A model generated the notes under the pieces. It was not told the origin of the DNA and ran no database searches. It saw only the letters and a list, made by a program, of their open reading frames with translations. A stretch of DNA of 28,370 bases from Podaxis mareebaensis (lineage: Eukaryota; Basidiomycota; Agaricomycetes; Agaricales; Agaricaceae): positions 1-28,370 of the forward strand of contig JAEUWP010000456.1 in the NCBI GenBank assembly GCA_018524725.1, in the 5' to 3' direction. The position numbers and the translations under genes are program-made. Of the stretch, positions 19,215-28,370 are shown in pieces (the first letter of the stretch is position 1; each line of letters opens with the position of its first letter).

Positions 19215-20582
19215 TGTTAGGTTGGTCCTTATCACCGGTCGCCTAAGCTTTTGCTAGGGGGCGGCTATCTCACTAGATGGTTCGCAGAGGCGCTAGGATC
19301 TAGCAAGAAGGATCACGATAAGAAGGTGGCGAGGCAAGTGTCCAGTTAAGTACACTCAAGAGGTCGAACGTCTATAAGTCGAGGATGTGACCAATAGAGC
19401 GTTTACTACCACACTGATCGTGAGCTAACGTCAATCCAGAGATAAAGCGAGAGCAATATTCTGAATTTAAGAATATAGGAAGCTTGCGCTTCCAGTACAT
19501 GAGCGGCTATTTAAGCTTTACTTCTAAGTCCGATTCTGGTAACTATGACGAAGTAGAGCTGCGAGTCCGAGAGTCAATAGAAGCGTAGCTACGGAGCGGA
19601 GCGAGATGAGAATAGAACGGAACGGAAATAGAAACTAAGACGAAAAAGGGAACTAACTAACTAAGGGAACTGTTCGATATAGAGTTCAGGTGGAATACAG
19701 GAATACGAGGCGAAGCGTCTGTGGTTAGATAGGAGAGAAACTATTTACTGGTTATATTACAAGTCCATATCGGGGTGAAGGCGTCCGTTAGAAGAGTCAG
19801 ATGAATAAGAGTCGGGAGACGAGGCGGAACTGGGAATAGGGAAGTTGCCAGTCGAAGGCAACGAGTCAGGAGAGTCTTCATGGAGGAAGATGAGGCTGCG
19901 GTGCGGGGATGATGACGATGATGACGATATGTCGCCCGTGACGTATGGCGGTGGATATGGAGGGGGATCGCCAATGGGTTCTTCTGGGTTTGACTCGTCG
20001 ATACCTGGAACGTTGGAGTCGACACTGCGGAGGGGCGGAAGCTGAGTACGACGGGGAGGGATGGCCGGAGGTTCGTCGGAGTTAGGATCGACACGGTAGA
20101 CTTCTACTTCTCTGAAGTAGAATCCGTGGGCGACTTCGTACTTGATGATGTGCGGAACGACCTCGGGCGGATACATCATGTAGGGGTGGAGGAATACTAT
20201 GGGTTCTCCAGCGTAGGGGATCATCTTCCAACCGTGGGCCCAGGCGGAGTCGAAGTTGTTGTGGATCGTTTGAATGTATAACCCGTCGGGATCGAAGACG
20301 TGAGTGAAGGGAGCATTCTCCCAGGCGATGCGTAATATTTCTGTCATCATACGGTCGGTCTCGTAGAAGAGTGGTCCAGGCGTTGGCCAGTCTTCCGAGA
20401 ATAGGGATGCGTGGCCAGGAAGGCGACGATTGGCGAAGGCTTCGTTGCGGTAGCGGGTTGAGTCTTCAGCTGGTATACCCGTATCTTGAGTGGTGGAATG
20501 AGAGGCGTTAGGAAGTCCAAGCTCATGGACTAAGGCGTGATAAATGATGTTGCGGCGGGGGATACCAGGCTGGTTCATAACA
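19215..20582 (-). mobile_element. LTR-like element, copy B (young solo LTR), TSD AATGC
   Basis: The ends are TGTTAG...ATAACA on the plus strand, flanked by an exact 5-bp duplication AATGC (19210-19214 and 20583-20587). Read on the minus strand it is TGTTATGAACC...CCAACCTAACA, a typical LTR form, with a TATA-like TTAAATA (complement of about 19507-19516) some 1070 bp in. This suggests a long U3 of about 1.1 kb and a short R-U5. CpG content is normal although both flanks are CpG-poor, so the insertion is younger than its surroundings. No internal retrotransposon domains (protease, RT, integrase) are present, so it is a solo LTR or a non-autonomous element. Confidence 0.85.
19757..20578 (-). CDS. 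LTR-embedded ORF, 273 aa, function unknown
   Basis: The ORF occupies most of copy B. If ATG at 20578 is used, translation starts at base 5 of the element (TGTTATG), but the frame is also open across the border to 20617, so it could be the 3' end of a longer internal ORF that runs into the LTR. Residues 1-155 look globular with conserved aromatic blocks (LPGHASLFSEDWP, WENAPFTHVFDPDGLYIQTI, WKMIPYAGEPIVFLHPYMMY, HIIKYEVAHGFYFREVEVYR). The C-terminal half is Pro-rich (PPPYPPPYV) and then Ser-rich and acidic, and ends PDMDL. No signal peptide, zinc finger or catalytic motif is recognised. Copy A holds a decayed homologue. I assign no function. Confidence 0.55.
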   Translation of the reverse strand: MNQPGIPRRNIIYHALVHELGLPNASHSTTQDTGIPAEDSTRYRNEAFANRRLPGHASLFSEDWPTPGPLFYETDRMMTEILRIAWENAPFTHVFDPDGLYIQTIHNNFDSAWAHGWKMIPYAGEPIVFLHPYMMYPPEVVPHIIKYEVAHGFYFREVEVYRVDPNSDEPPAIPPRRTQLPPLRSVDSNVPGIDESNPEEPIGDPPPYPPPYVTGDISSSSSSSPHRSLIFLHEDSPDSLPSTGNFPIPSSASSPDSYSSDSSNGRLHPDMDL

Positions 20583-20587
20583 AATGC

Positions 20588-21109
20588 AGCACAACATACC
20601 ACTAAACTATATGGCACTACAGAGTGTTATATAATAATTTGTATACATGTTATATTCCACTAATAGTTGAGTCTCTGCAAACACCCGTATTCTGATCAAC
20701 TTGTATCAATGCTTGGGTACCCAACAGTATTTCATATGGATCAGGTATATTGACAATGTGGGGAATAGCATATTGGAATTATGGCTGTGGTAGCAAACCA
20801 GGGCAGTATACCAAATAATAATTACTATGTATCCCTGTACTCAACAATGTCAGTATCTCATGCTTACACTCCCTGATCCTGTCAATTCCAAGGTGCTGAG
20901 TGCCATTCTGATGCACATCTGAAGTGGATTCTAAAATAGATGGGGATTGAAATTGATATATTCAAGTCTGTTGGTATTCAAATTTCAAAGTCCATATGTG
21001 ACATGTCTGCAAACAACAATCCCTGTAACCATACAAAATACTACAGAAACAACTCCATATCACTATCCTCCCTGCACCCCAGTTGTGACACCACTGGTCC
21101 ACCCTGGAC
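20588..21109. other. CpG-poor spacer, transposon relic
   Basis: This lies between copy B and the sorting nexin 3' end. There is almost no CpG and no supported gene. Plus-strand open frames at 20940-21416 overlap the sorting nexin antisense and have no domain. It is most likely old transposon sequence that was continuous with 19028-19214 before copy B inserted. Confidence 0.5.
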
Positions 21110-23872
21110 TCAGGACCAAAACCTTCCAAATACACTTCCCCTCTCCACACCATCATTGTTGTTACTACCAGTACTCCCAAACCTCAACCCTCCTCCGACC
21201 CCTTGCACAACCCCCTGTGCTACACCAACCACAACACCCACACTGCCCTTAACAGCGACACTCACAGGTCTCATCGGTGCCGAATCAAATACGTGTGGTG
21301 TCGGTTGTGGAAGGGGTGGGATAAGGACATCACCAATTCCGAGTGCAGTACTCTGTGCATTTGTTGGGGTTGTGGGGATGAATTTGTGTGAGGTTGTGAT
21401 GGAGGAAGTGGCATAGGCCTTGTAGGGGTAGGACGCGATAGCGGAGGAGGATTGGGAAGGTGAAGATAAGAAGGACTGTGGAGGGAAAAGGTCTCGTGTG
21501 TAGAGGGAGGGTGTGAGTGGTGCGTTTGAGAGAGCGTCGTAAGACGGGGAGGTGAGTGTTTGGCGGGCTGATTTGAGACGGGTTAGGATCTGTCGACAGG
21601 TACACGGATCGGTTACAAGAGAAATAAAGGAAAAGGAGTAGGCACGAACTTGTTCGTAGAGCCGAATCTCGCCGTCCAAATGCTCCCGTGCCAAGCGCTC
21701 AAAATCTTCTACCTTTTGTGTATGATAGATGTCCATTTCCGCCATGGTTGTGTTCAGTACGGTTTCGCAGCGTGATGCGAGTTCGGCTTTGACCTGCGTG
21801 TTCACATAGGTGAGTGAGTACAAGTTCGGAGCTATCAGGTAGTGCGCACTACGTACCTTGTCGGACTTTGCCAGAGCATCTTTGTACCGCGACAAAGTGG
21901 CTTTGTGTGTGGTGATTATGGGCTCGTAAATTGCATCGGGGTGAGCCATGGATTTGAGGGATTCATGCGTTGCGAGTTGGGTTCGTCGTGCCTAAGCCCA
22001 TGGTGTCAGTCTACATTTCTCATTAGTCAGAAGACGTACATGGTCATCGTATAGATCAGCAACACTTTGTAAAGTCTCGCTGAGTTTCTGCAGGCTTTTC
22101 GTCAAGCGTAAACATTCTTTGCAAAAGTGTCAGTCTCTGGTGCGATAAGTCAAAGATAATACACCTACCTTTGCAATCTTCGCGCCAACACCATGCTCCA
22201 TCATTATTCACGACTCCTTTACATCTCTCCCTTTCCTCCCCCTCCTCGTTCTCCTCTTCTTCCTCCTCAATAATGCTAATGCCATTCCTCCTGCCAGTAA
22301 AAGGAGCCGTAATCATACCTAGAATAGCATATCCTAACCCCCGCTCCGCACGCGCCATCTCGAGTCTTGCTTCCCTTACTTTGCCAAAAACACTACGTAG
22401 ACCCTGTACGCTCCGCGAAACGGCTTTGACGTGTGTACTAAAAGAAGTGGATGCAATCGAGGCATCTTCAGCGTCGACGTTGAATGCGGGATGATACACC
22501 CTTGCATAGAAGGAGGGACCAGCGGGTGGGAGGGATGTATGCTTTGGTAGAAGGGTTTTCCATTCCTGCGTGATGATATAAATACAGGACGGTTATGTGA
22601 GGGTTTGGGAAGAAGGGCTTACATGGTCGTTTTCGCAGCTCAAGAAGAATGTGACGATTTCGGCGTATCGTGCGATAGGGTGCCGCACGATTTTGTTGAT
22701 GTAGCGTTCGAGGTCGCCGCGACGGGCTTCGATAAAGTCATCGTTGAAACGTCCGGAGTATTGTTTCTCTGGGAGTGGGGGAAGCGCAATTCCCGGGAGA
22801 CGGCGTGTGAGGGCGGTGTGCAGAATCACAAAGTGAGAGAAGCGACGGTGTACCGTTAGTCTCTGTAGGGGTTCTGGGCTTGCTTCCCCCTCCGTATCTG
22901 TGCCGTTGGGATAAGAACGTGGGATAAAATCCGAATGAAGGCGATTGTGGTGAGAAGAAGCTGGGGGGTCATAAGGATCATCTGGAGAGAAGAGAGAGGT
23001 GATGCTGTAGATAGTGTATGCGCCTGAAAGGACGGAGGAACGTTTGGAGGGGGAGTGGACGAGGATTTTGAAGGGAGGAATTTTGGATTTCCAGGAGGGA
23101 CCAGTGTCAACATAGTGTCTGTCGGCTTCGCCTTGGCCGAGACCATTGAGACGCGGAGAATCCTCATCGAGGTCTTCAGTGGTCATGCGTGCATGACCTG
23201 CGTTCGCATGTGTTTCATTTGCGTCAGTGCTAGCGGCAGGAACTTCGTCAGAGGCGCCGTTAAGGACCCAGGCCTCCGCCCCACTAGTGACGAAGCTGGA
23301 GAAGCGGTTGAGAGATCTGCCTCCGAGCAGACTCTGTCGAAAGTTAGGGAGCGGGCCATGCCATTCCCCAGTGTTCTGGGGTACGATGGGCAGGGGTGTT
23401 TGTTTATCTCCACCAGAGGGAGATGCGCGTGGTGTAATACTATCAGTCGTAGCTTCACGCCCTTTGCGTTTGGGAGGCGGTGAGTTCTCTGGAGTCGAGA
23501 CAAAGTCTGATGTGAACTGGTGCCAGTGTTGAACGAGATGTACGTCCCTAGATTAGATAGACTACGCACAGTGTAGTAAGTACGCGGTAGCAGTCCCACT
23601 TCACCACTTGCCACAACCCTCACGAGACTCCAGCCATCAGGAAGGACCTCTTTGATAACGTCGAGGTCGTCCCCAGCCTCGACGGAGAGTTCCCTGAACT
23701 CTGGCTTGCCTTCAAAGGGGTAGAGGGCACGTGCAGGTCTCGTCGGCTGTTCGGACTGGTGTATATGCTCATCGTCGGAGAGCGATGCAGCGTCGAGGTG
23801 CTCTGTCCAAGCAGCAGAGGTGTTAATGCCTGCGTCGAAATCTGCGCCGGTGACTGGTCTCGACGAGGCCAT
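21110..23872 (-). CDS. SH3-PX-BAR sorting nexin (SNX9/18-like), 7 exons, 809 aa
   Basis: This is a membrane-remodelling adaptor. In the family, PX binds phosphoinositides, BAR senses or induces curvature, and SH3 recruits actin or endocytic partners. Exons on the minus strand: 23872-23570, 23516-22623, 22565-22169, 22116-22040, 21991-21857, 21793-21650, 21589-21110. SH3 is at about 48-100 (ARALYPFEGKPEFRELSVEA ... GWSLVRVVASGEVGLLPRTY). A Ser/Pro-rich linker follows. PX is at about 243-397 with KILVHSPSKR, RRFSHFVILHTALTRRLPG, LPPLPEKQYSGRFNDDFIEA and RRGDLERYINKIVRHP. BAR is at about 415-665, helical, with an acidic insert (IIEEEEEENEEGEERER). The tail is Ser/Gly/Val-rich. The start ATG at 23872 is followed directly by coding that leads into SH3. 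It is divergent to the Num1-like gene. The last ~50 codons lie in CpG-poor sequence. Confidence 0.85.
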
Positions 23873-24038
23873 TGTGCAAGTGCTGAAGGTCCCAAATTAG
23901 GCATCGATCAATTGAGGGATACAGGATCAGTGACCGTGGGAACATTCCAGCGTGGTTGGTTTACCGAATTAGCAGCGTTGCCCTCAACCGGACACCCCCA
24001 AAGCCCCCACCCCGAGGGACGACAACGGAGGGCCCACA
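23873..24038. promoter_or_regulatory. Divergent promoter between sorting nexin and Num1-like gene
   Basis: Only 166 bp separate the two start codons, so both genes must share this spacer for promoter and 5' leaders unless leaders overlap. It contains CCCCAAAGCCCCCACCCC-type pyrimidine-rich sequence at 23996-24013. No TATA box is evident. Co-regulation is possible but not shown by sequence. Confidence 0.6.
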
Positions 24039-27000
24039 ATGGCCTCAAACGATGCCCTCCACACTCACACCATGCTCGACAACGAGCTCACAGACGATCC
24101 CTTTGCCGTCGCAACAGCTGGTGACATGAACTTTTATCTCCAGAACCTCCTCGACAGGAAGGAAAAGCAGCTCCAGCAGGCTGGCAATCTTGGGCAGCGG
24201 GTCCTTGCCCAGCAGATGGAGCTCGAGGAACGCATAAGGCAGATCCAGGAATATGTCGTCGACAAGGCCGAGGACGAGGAAATCGATCAGCAGACGCGTG
24301 TCAAGTACCGCGAGCTAAGCGAGACAATACTTGCTTGGGACGCTGAGAATGCACAGCTCTCCTCTGCCTTTGGTTCCAGCGCAAAGGTGAGCCCTATCCT
24401 CTTCACACCAGTCCTTTTCAGTCTTTCTTACTCGATGTCCTTCGCTTCACCTAGCGCTATGCGAACGGCACCCAGCCTTCCCCCTCTCCCGCCTTCGCAG
24501 AACTCCCCCACGAAGCACCCGAGCACAAACGGCCCTCAGGATCCGCCGCTGGTCAATCCAGGCGCGCGAAAAATGCGGCCAATCGCTCATTCATTGATCC
24601 TGGTCAGTTTTCACCCCCCCCCCCTTCCTATTACGTCTCCTAACGCCCATTAATCAAGAGTTCGCAATGGATATTGGTAACAATCTCCTTGCCGAAATTC
24701 GGCGTCTGCAAAGCCTCCTTACCGAACGGGATAAGGCCATCCAGGATATGAAAGAAGAGCGTGATGACCTCGAGAAAACCGTTGAAGCTCTCAAAGCCAC
24801 CCTAAAACAACAAGAGCGCAGCGCCGGTAAGTTGTGGAGCCTATCACCGTTCCAGAAGCCCCCTTCATTAACCGAACCCCCTGATCCCTTCCCCAAATAG
24901 ACAAGTACAAAGAGGAGAACTGGAACCTCGAAGTTACTCTCCAAGAACTCCGATCCCAACTCACCGACTCACAGGGAACTGTCCAACGGCTCGAATCCGA
25001 ACACAAAAAACTCACCAAATCCCTCTCCCAAGCCCGCGACAACATCGACCACTACAAAACCGAGTCCGAAAAGCTCCAAACAGCACTCTCAGACCTTAAA
25101 TCCAAACATGAATCCGACATCGCCCAGGCACGCAAACACGCCGCAGGGCTCGCACGGGACAAGCTCGACCTCCAACAAACCATAGACCAACTCAAAGCCG
25201 ACGTCGCTCGTGCTAACCGCCGCCTTCCCAAATTCGGTTCCCCGTTAACGCCCAACGCAGGTGACAATGTGAAAGACTTTATCACACCTGCGGGAACGGA
25301 TCGAGACGATACTGCGACGGATATATTTACAGGAGGAGCGTCTACAAATCGGAGGAAATACGATACCTCCGGATTATTCCCCGCCGACGCATTTGCAAAC
25401 GAGTTTGATCCAGATTCACCTGAAGCTTCGCCTCTCCGCCGTCCATTCCTCGCACCCAATCACCCCAACAATGAGATCGAGGCTCTGCAACAGCGGTTGG
25501 CGCATGCCCAGAGACAGATCAATACGCTCAAGGGTTCCCTTAATCGCGAGAAGCAGATTCGGATGCGGTTGGAGGCTTCTTCGCCGCAGAACCAGAATGG
25601 CGGTGGTGGATCTGAACATGAGGATGATGGACTTGAGGACGAAGATGAGCCTGAGGTGTCTGAGCCTGCTCATGCCTCGAAGGCCGGCAAGCCCAGACGT
25701 GGGACACCATTCAAAGTCGGATTGGGTCGCGGTACTGGTAGACGTGGTCGTGGCGGCCGAGGTGGAATTACGCTTATCCAGAGGCTGGGCATGGCGGCTG
25801 GTAGCCCCGCATCAGAGTACAACGACGATCACGATTTCCGCGAGTCATCACCACCCCCACCTGTTCCTCCTGTCCCTATCAACTTCCAAGCAACAGCAGC
25901 GGACGAGGAAGAAGAGAACTTTTTCAACAACTCGTCTGCTAGTCTACTCAAAGACCATACCGCACCCATGCCTGATGAAGATGAAGATACTCGCGAAGAA
26001 CGTTCACCTTCCCCTCCGCCACCACCTTCGAACAGAGCCTCAGTGGCCTCGATAGAGGGAATGGACCCTGCCTTTGCTAATGTCCTTAAACGTGTACCCT
26101 CAACATCCTCTTCATACTCCGGAAGTCCACTTAGACACTCCCTTCTCTCTCGACGTGGTTCGACTCGTAGATCCTCTCGCGGAATGCCCGGCAGTATTGG
26201 ACGTAGGTCAAGAGGCGGCGTTCCATTCAAAGAAGCCCGACCTCCATCATTGGTTAATGATAACCCTAGTGCGTTGGCAGCGGAATTGGGTTTAGGAGGT
26301 GAGGCGCTGGAGGGGTCTCCGTTGAAAGCGCTTAGTGGGCCCGGTAGTCCGACTAAGAGTACGTTTGGGTTTGATGTGGAGGATAGTATCAGGGAAGAGG
26401 AGGAGGAATTAAGGGCTTGGAGGAAGGAGGTTGTTGGTGATGATGAGGGCGAGGAACAAGAGGTGGAGGAGGTGGAGATGAAGGAGTTCGGATGCCAGAC
26501 TGATCCAGTGGAAGAGAAGGTTATGGCGGAGGCGGAGATGCAGACGGAGGAAGTTGTCGTGACACCCAAGCCCGTGTGGGTTGATAGCTCTGTTGAGACC
26601 TCCCCGCTCCCTTCACCACAACCCAAGGTCTTCCAGAACGATCATAGAAGGACAACGATCACACAAGCCGATCTCTCAGTCTCTTCTTCGTATCCTTCTA
26701 CTGGGGACAACACTGTTACACGCAGCTTCCTTGCTCACGGTGAAGAGGAGTACGACGAGGGCGAAGAAACCGAAACTGGCGCAGAGACAGAAACGGAAAC
26801 AGACTACTACGACGCAAGAGCGAGCATAGCCATGACCACACCCTCCTCCGCTTTGTTCTCCGAAAGCAGAGAAAGCTTCCACTCGATTGAGACCGTTTCT
26901 GATCACGAGTTCCCCGACTCTGATTCTGGATCGGAGGATGAAGAAGACACGCAGAGTATTAGAGCGAGTCAGATCACGTCTTCGCGGTCGAGCGTGATGA

Positions 27001-28370
27001 TTTCTGGAGGTGTTCCTGGGCTTCAAGATACAAGTGGCAGGTCATCTGTCGCGTCGTATTATACTGGGCATCAGGTCCCGCTTGTCACCTACGAGGAGGT
27101 TGGCGTCTCGGCGAATTTGTACAAGGAGCCGGAGCCGGTTGTTATCGTCAAGGAGGTTCAGGTACCCGTGGAAGTTGTGAAGGAGGTTGAGGTTGTCAGA
27201 GAGGTCAAGGTGCCTGTAGAGGTTGTGAAAGAGGTCAAGGTGCCCGTAGAAGTTGTGAAAGAGGTCGAGGTGATCAAGGAAGTCCAGGTACCCATCGAAG
27301 TTATCCGGGAGGTAGAGGTTGTGAAGGAGGTTGTGAAAGAGGTCAAGGTTAACGTGCCTGTGGATAGAGAGGTCGAGGTGGTACGGGAAGTAATCAAGGA
27401 GGTTGAGGTGCCCGTCGTCAAGGAGGTTGTGAAAGAGGTGCAGGTACCAGTGGAGGTCGTAAGGGAGGTCAAGGTCGAAGTGCCCGTGCAGGTGCCGAAG
27501 GATGTTGAGGTCGTGAAGGAGGTCGTTAAGGAGGTCGAAGTTGTTAAAGAGGTCCTGGTTGAGGTGCCTGTAACAAAGGAGGTTGAGGTTATCCGGGAGG
27601 TCCGAGTTGAGGTACCCGTGGAGATCATCAAGGAGGTAGAAGTCATCAAAGAAGTCAAGGTTCCCATNTCCATGTACCCGCAGAGATCCCACCGAAGCCA
27701 GAGATGAAGGAGATGGATATCCAGACTGACGATATTCCCGAGCCTGAGCAAGCGACGGTCATGGATATCCCGAGAAGACAACTGTCTTCGCAGTCCGTAC
27801 AGGTTACACCTCCCGTCTCTCCCACACCTGCACCTGTTTTCGTCCCCCCTCCGAACGGACTGTCGAATTCCATTTCCGCGCCCTCACCATCCCATGGAGG
27901 GTCGTCGTCGCCTGGGCCATACGTGTCGGATCGACAGGCCATCACCAGTTCCAGTTCGTTCCTCCTCTGTCTGGTACTACCTCCCCTGGCGCTTCGCATG
28001 GAGCCCCAATTCTGAGCCCCATTTCACCTATATTCAAGCCCGAGGCCGTCTCCGCTGCGCCTGCCCTTCTCTCCCGTGGAAGCAGGCTATCAACTTCGGA
28101 CCGACGACAATCTATTGAAAGCGCTATATCCTCTGTTGGCGATGCAAGCGCAAGTGCAACACGACCTGTATTGCCGAACGCAACCGACAAATCCAAACCC
28201 CCCATGATGGTCCTCCCGCCACCACCGAAAGCCCCACCTCCACCTAATAGCATGCCTCCGCCGCCCTTCATCCCCGACCGCCGGGGAGGCCCGCCGCCGA
28301 GACCCTCCTCACCACCTCCGCCTGAGCTCATCCAACGTGCGACCACGCCCACGTTTGGTAGTGTGTTGAA
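24039..28370 (+). CDS. Num1/Mcp5/ApsA-like cortical coiled-coil protein, 3' end outside window
   Basis: This family anchors dynein or mitochondria at the cell cortex and is needed for nuclear migration; members end in a Mcp5-type PH domain, which would lie beyond this window. Exons: 24039-24386, 24455-24602, 24659-24826, 24901 onward. Evidence for the family: the N-terminal block DMNFYLQNLLDRKEKQLQQA and the heptad block LLAEIRRLQSLLTERDKAI (about 173-191). More coiled coil follows to about 320, then an acidic and Ser/Pro-rich region, a KEV-type repeat (about 968-1143), a single N at 27668 after which the frame changes, and a Pro-rich stretch (PPPPKAPPPPNSMPPPPF). A second frame change is needed near 27945. 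The intron at 24603-24658 ends in AAG, the only choice that keeps frame. The family call is from remembered motifs, so moderate certainty. Confidence 0.7.
27142..27667 (+). repeat. KEV(E/K)V-type low-complexity repeat in the Num1-like gene
   Basis: About 175 codons consist of short units such as KEVEVVKEV, KEVQVPVEVV and REVKVPVEVV, with alternating charged and Val residues. The DNA is built of near-repeats of gaggttgtgaaggaggtc and gtgcccgtagaggttgtg. Long open frames on the minus strand here (Leu/Asp/Asn-rich) are mirror images of the repeat. The array continues up to the N at 27668 and resumes as HVPAEIPPKPEM, so its true length is unknown. Confidence 0.9.
27668..27668. other. Single N inside the KEV repeat (probable collapsed gap)
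   Basis: Upstream of the N the frame reads ...IKEVKVP; downstream the sensible continuation (HVPAEIPPKPEMKEMDIQTD) is in another frame, while the upstream frame stops within 13 codons. An unresolved number of repeat units probably lies at this point. It is the same kind of single-N placeholder at a repeat as at 9556. Confidence 0.75.
27935..27955 (+). other. Frame change in the Num1-like gene
   Basis: The frame in use after the N (…SSPGPYVSDRQAITSS) closes at TGA 28013-28015. Another frame stays open to the window end with a fitting Pro-rich composition and starts to make sense at FQFVPPLSGTTSPGASHGAP (from about 27948). A one-base indel near 27940-27950 would join them. The alternative is a 65-nt intron at 27974-28038 (GTACTA...TTCAAG), which also restores the frame but removes a coding-like block. 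Confidence 0.5.

Noticed and set aside
3578..20600. Similarity beyond the LTR ends of copies A and B (both have GCACAAC just outside)
   Set aside because: Only about seven bases at slightly different spacing, and the flanks are otherwise unrelated; copy B has an exact TSD at that border, so chance is the simpler reading.
20940..21416. Plus-strand open frames near the sorting nexin 3' end
   Set aside because: Antisense to the spliced sorting nexin C-terminus, with no domain.
27042..27781. Minus-strand Leu/Asp- and Thr/Ser-rich open frames opposite the KEV repeat
   Set aside because: Mirror images of a low-complexity coding repeat, with no domain and no start context.
1..28370. tRNA, rRNA or CRISPR features
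   Set aside because: No cloverleaf-like A/B box pairs, rRNA-like conserved blocks or repeat-spacer arrays were noticed by reading; a dedicated scan was not possible.

Overview
The window looks like a piece of a mushroom-forming basidiomycete (Agaricomycetes) genome. Genes are cut by many introns of about 47-75 bp with GT...AG ends. The gene families are typical of that group: a many-exon microsomal cytochrome P450, a NACHT-WD40 STAND protein with near-identical repeats, an SH3-PX-BAR sorting nexin and a Num1/Mcp5-like cortical coiled-coil protein. Transposon-derived stretches are almost free of CpG, as expected where methylated CpG has decayed to TpG/CpA.

Layout. (1) 1-4290 is an old, CpG-poor transposon island. 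It holds a decayed 1.38-kb LTR-like element (copy A, 1517-3577) that was itself hit by a 678-bp solo LTR (2402-3079, 5-bp target duplication GGATC), followed by a degenerate minisatellite. (2) 5203-13340 is a duplicated block. P450-1 (5203-7699, + strand, 17 exons, apparently intact) is followed by an unidentified minus-strand gene. Then, exactly at a single N (9556), the same ~3.75-kb unit starts again with P450-2 (5' end missing) and a second copy of the minus-strand gene. The two copies of the minus-strand gene carry different inactivating lesions. (3) 14347-19027 encodes a 1451-residue NLR-like protein: helical N-terminal region, NACHT NTPase and 12 near-identical WD40 repeats plus a degenerate 13th. 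(4) 18780-21250 is a second CpG-poor island into which a young, CpG-rich copy of the same LTR family (copy B, 19215-20582, TSD AATGC) has inserted. Copy B carries an intact 273-codon ORF that starts five bases inside the LTR. (5) 21110-23872 (minus) is the SH3-PX-BAR sorting nexin. It shares a 166-bp divergent promoter with the Num1-like gene (24039 to beyond the window end), which contains a long KEV-type repeat interrupted by a second single N (27668).

The genes do not form one pathway. The most interesting signals are the LTR-borne ORF present in one dead and one apparently intact copy, the NLR-like gene with concerted, hypervariable WD40 units, CpG decay reaching the 3' end of that gene, a 5-nt microexon required by both P450 copies, and two single-N positions that probably hide collapsed repeats. 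Exon boundaries were worked out by eye from splice consensus and reading frame. Family names rest on remembered motifs, not on searches.
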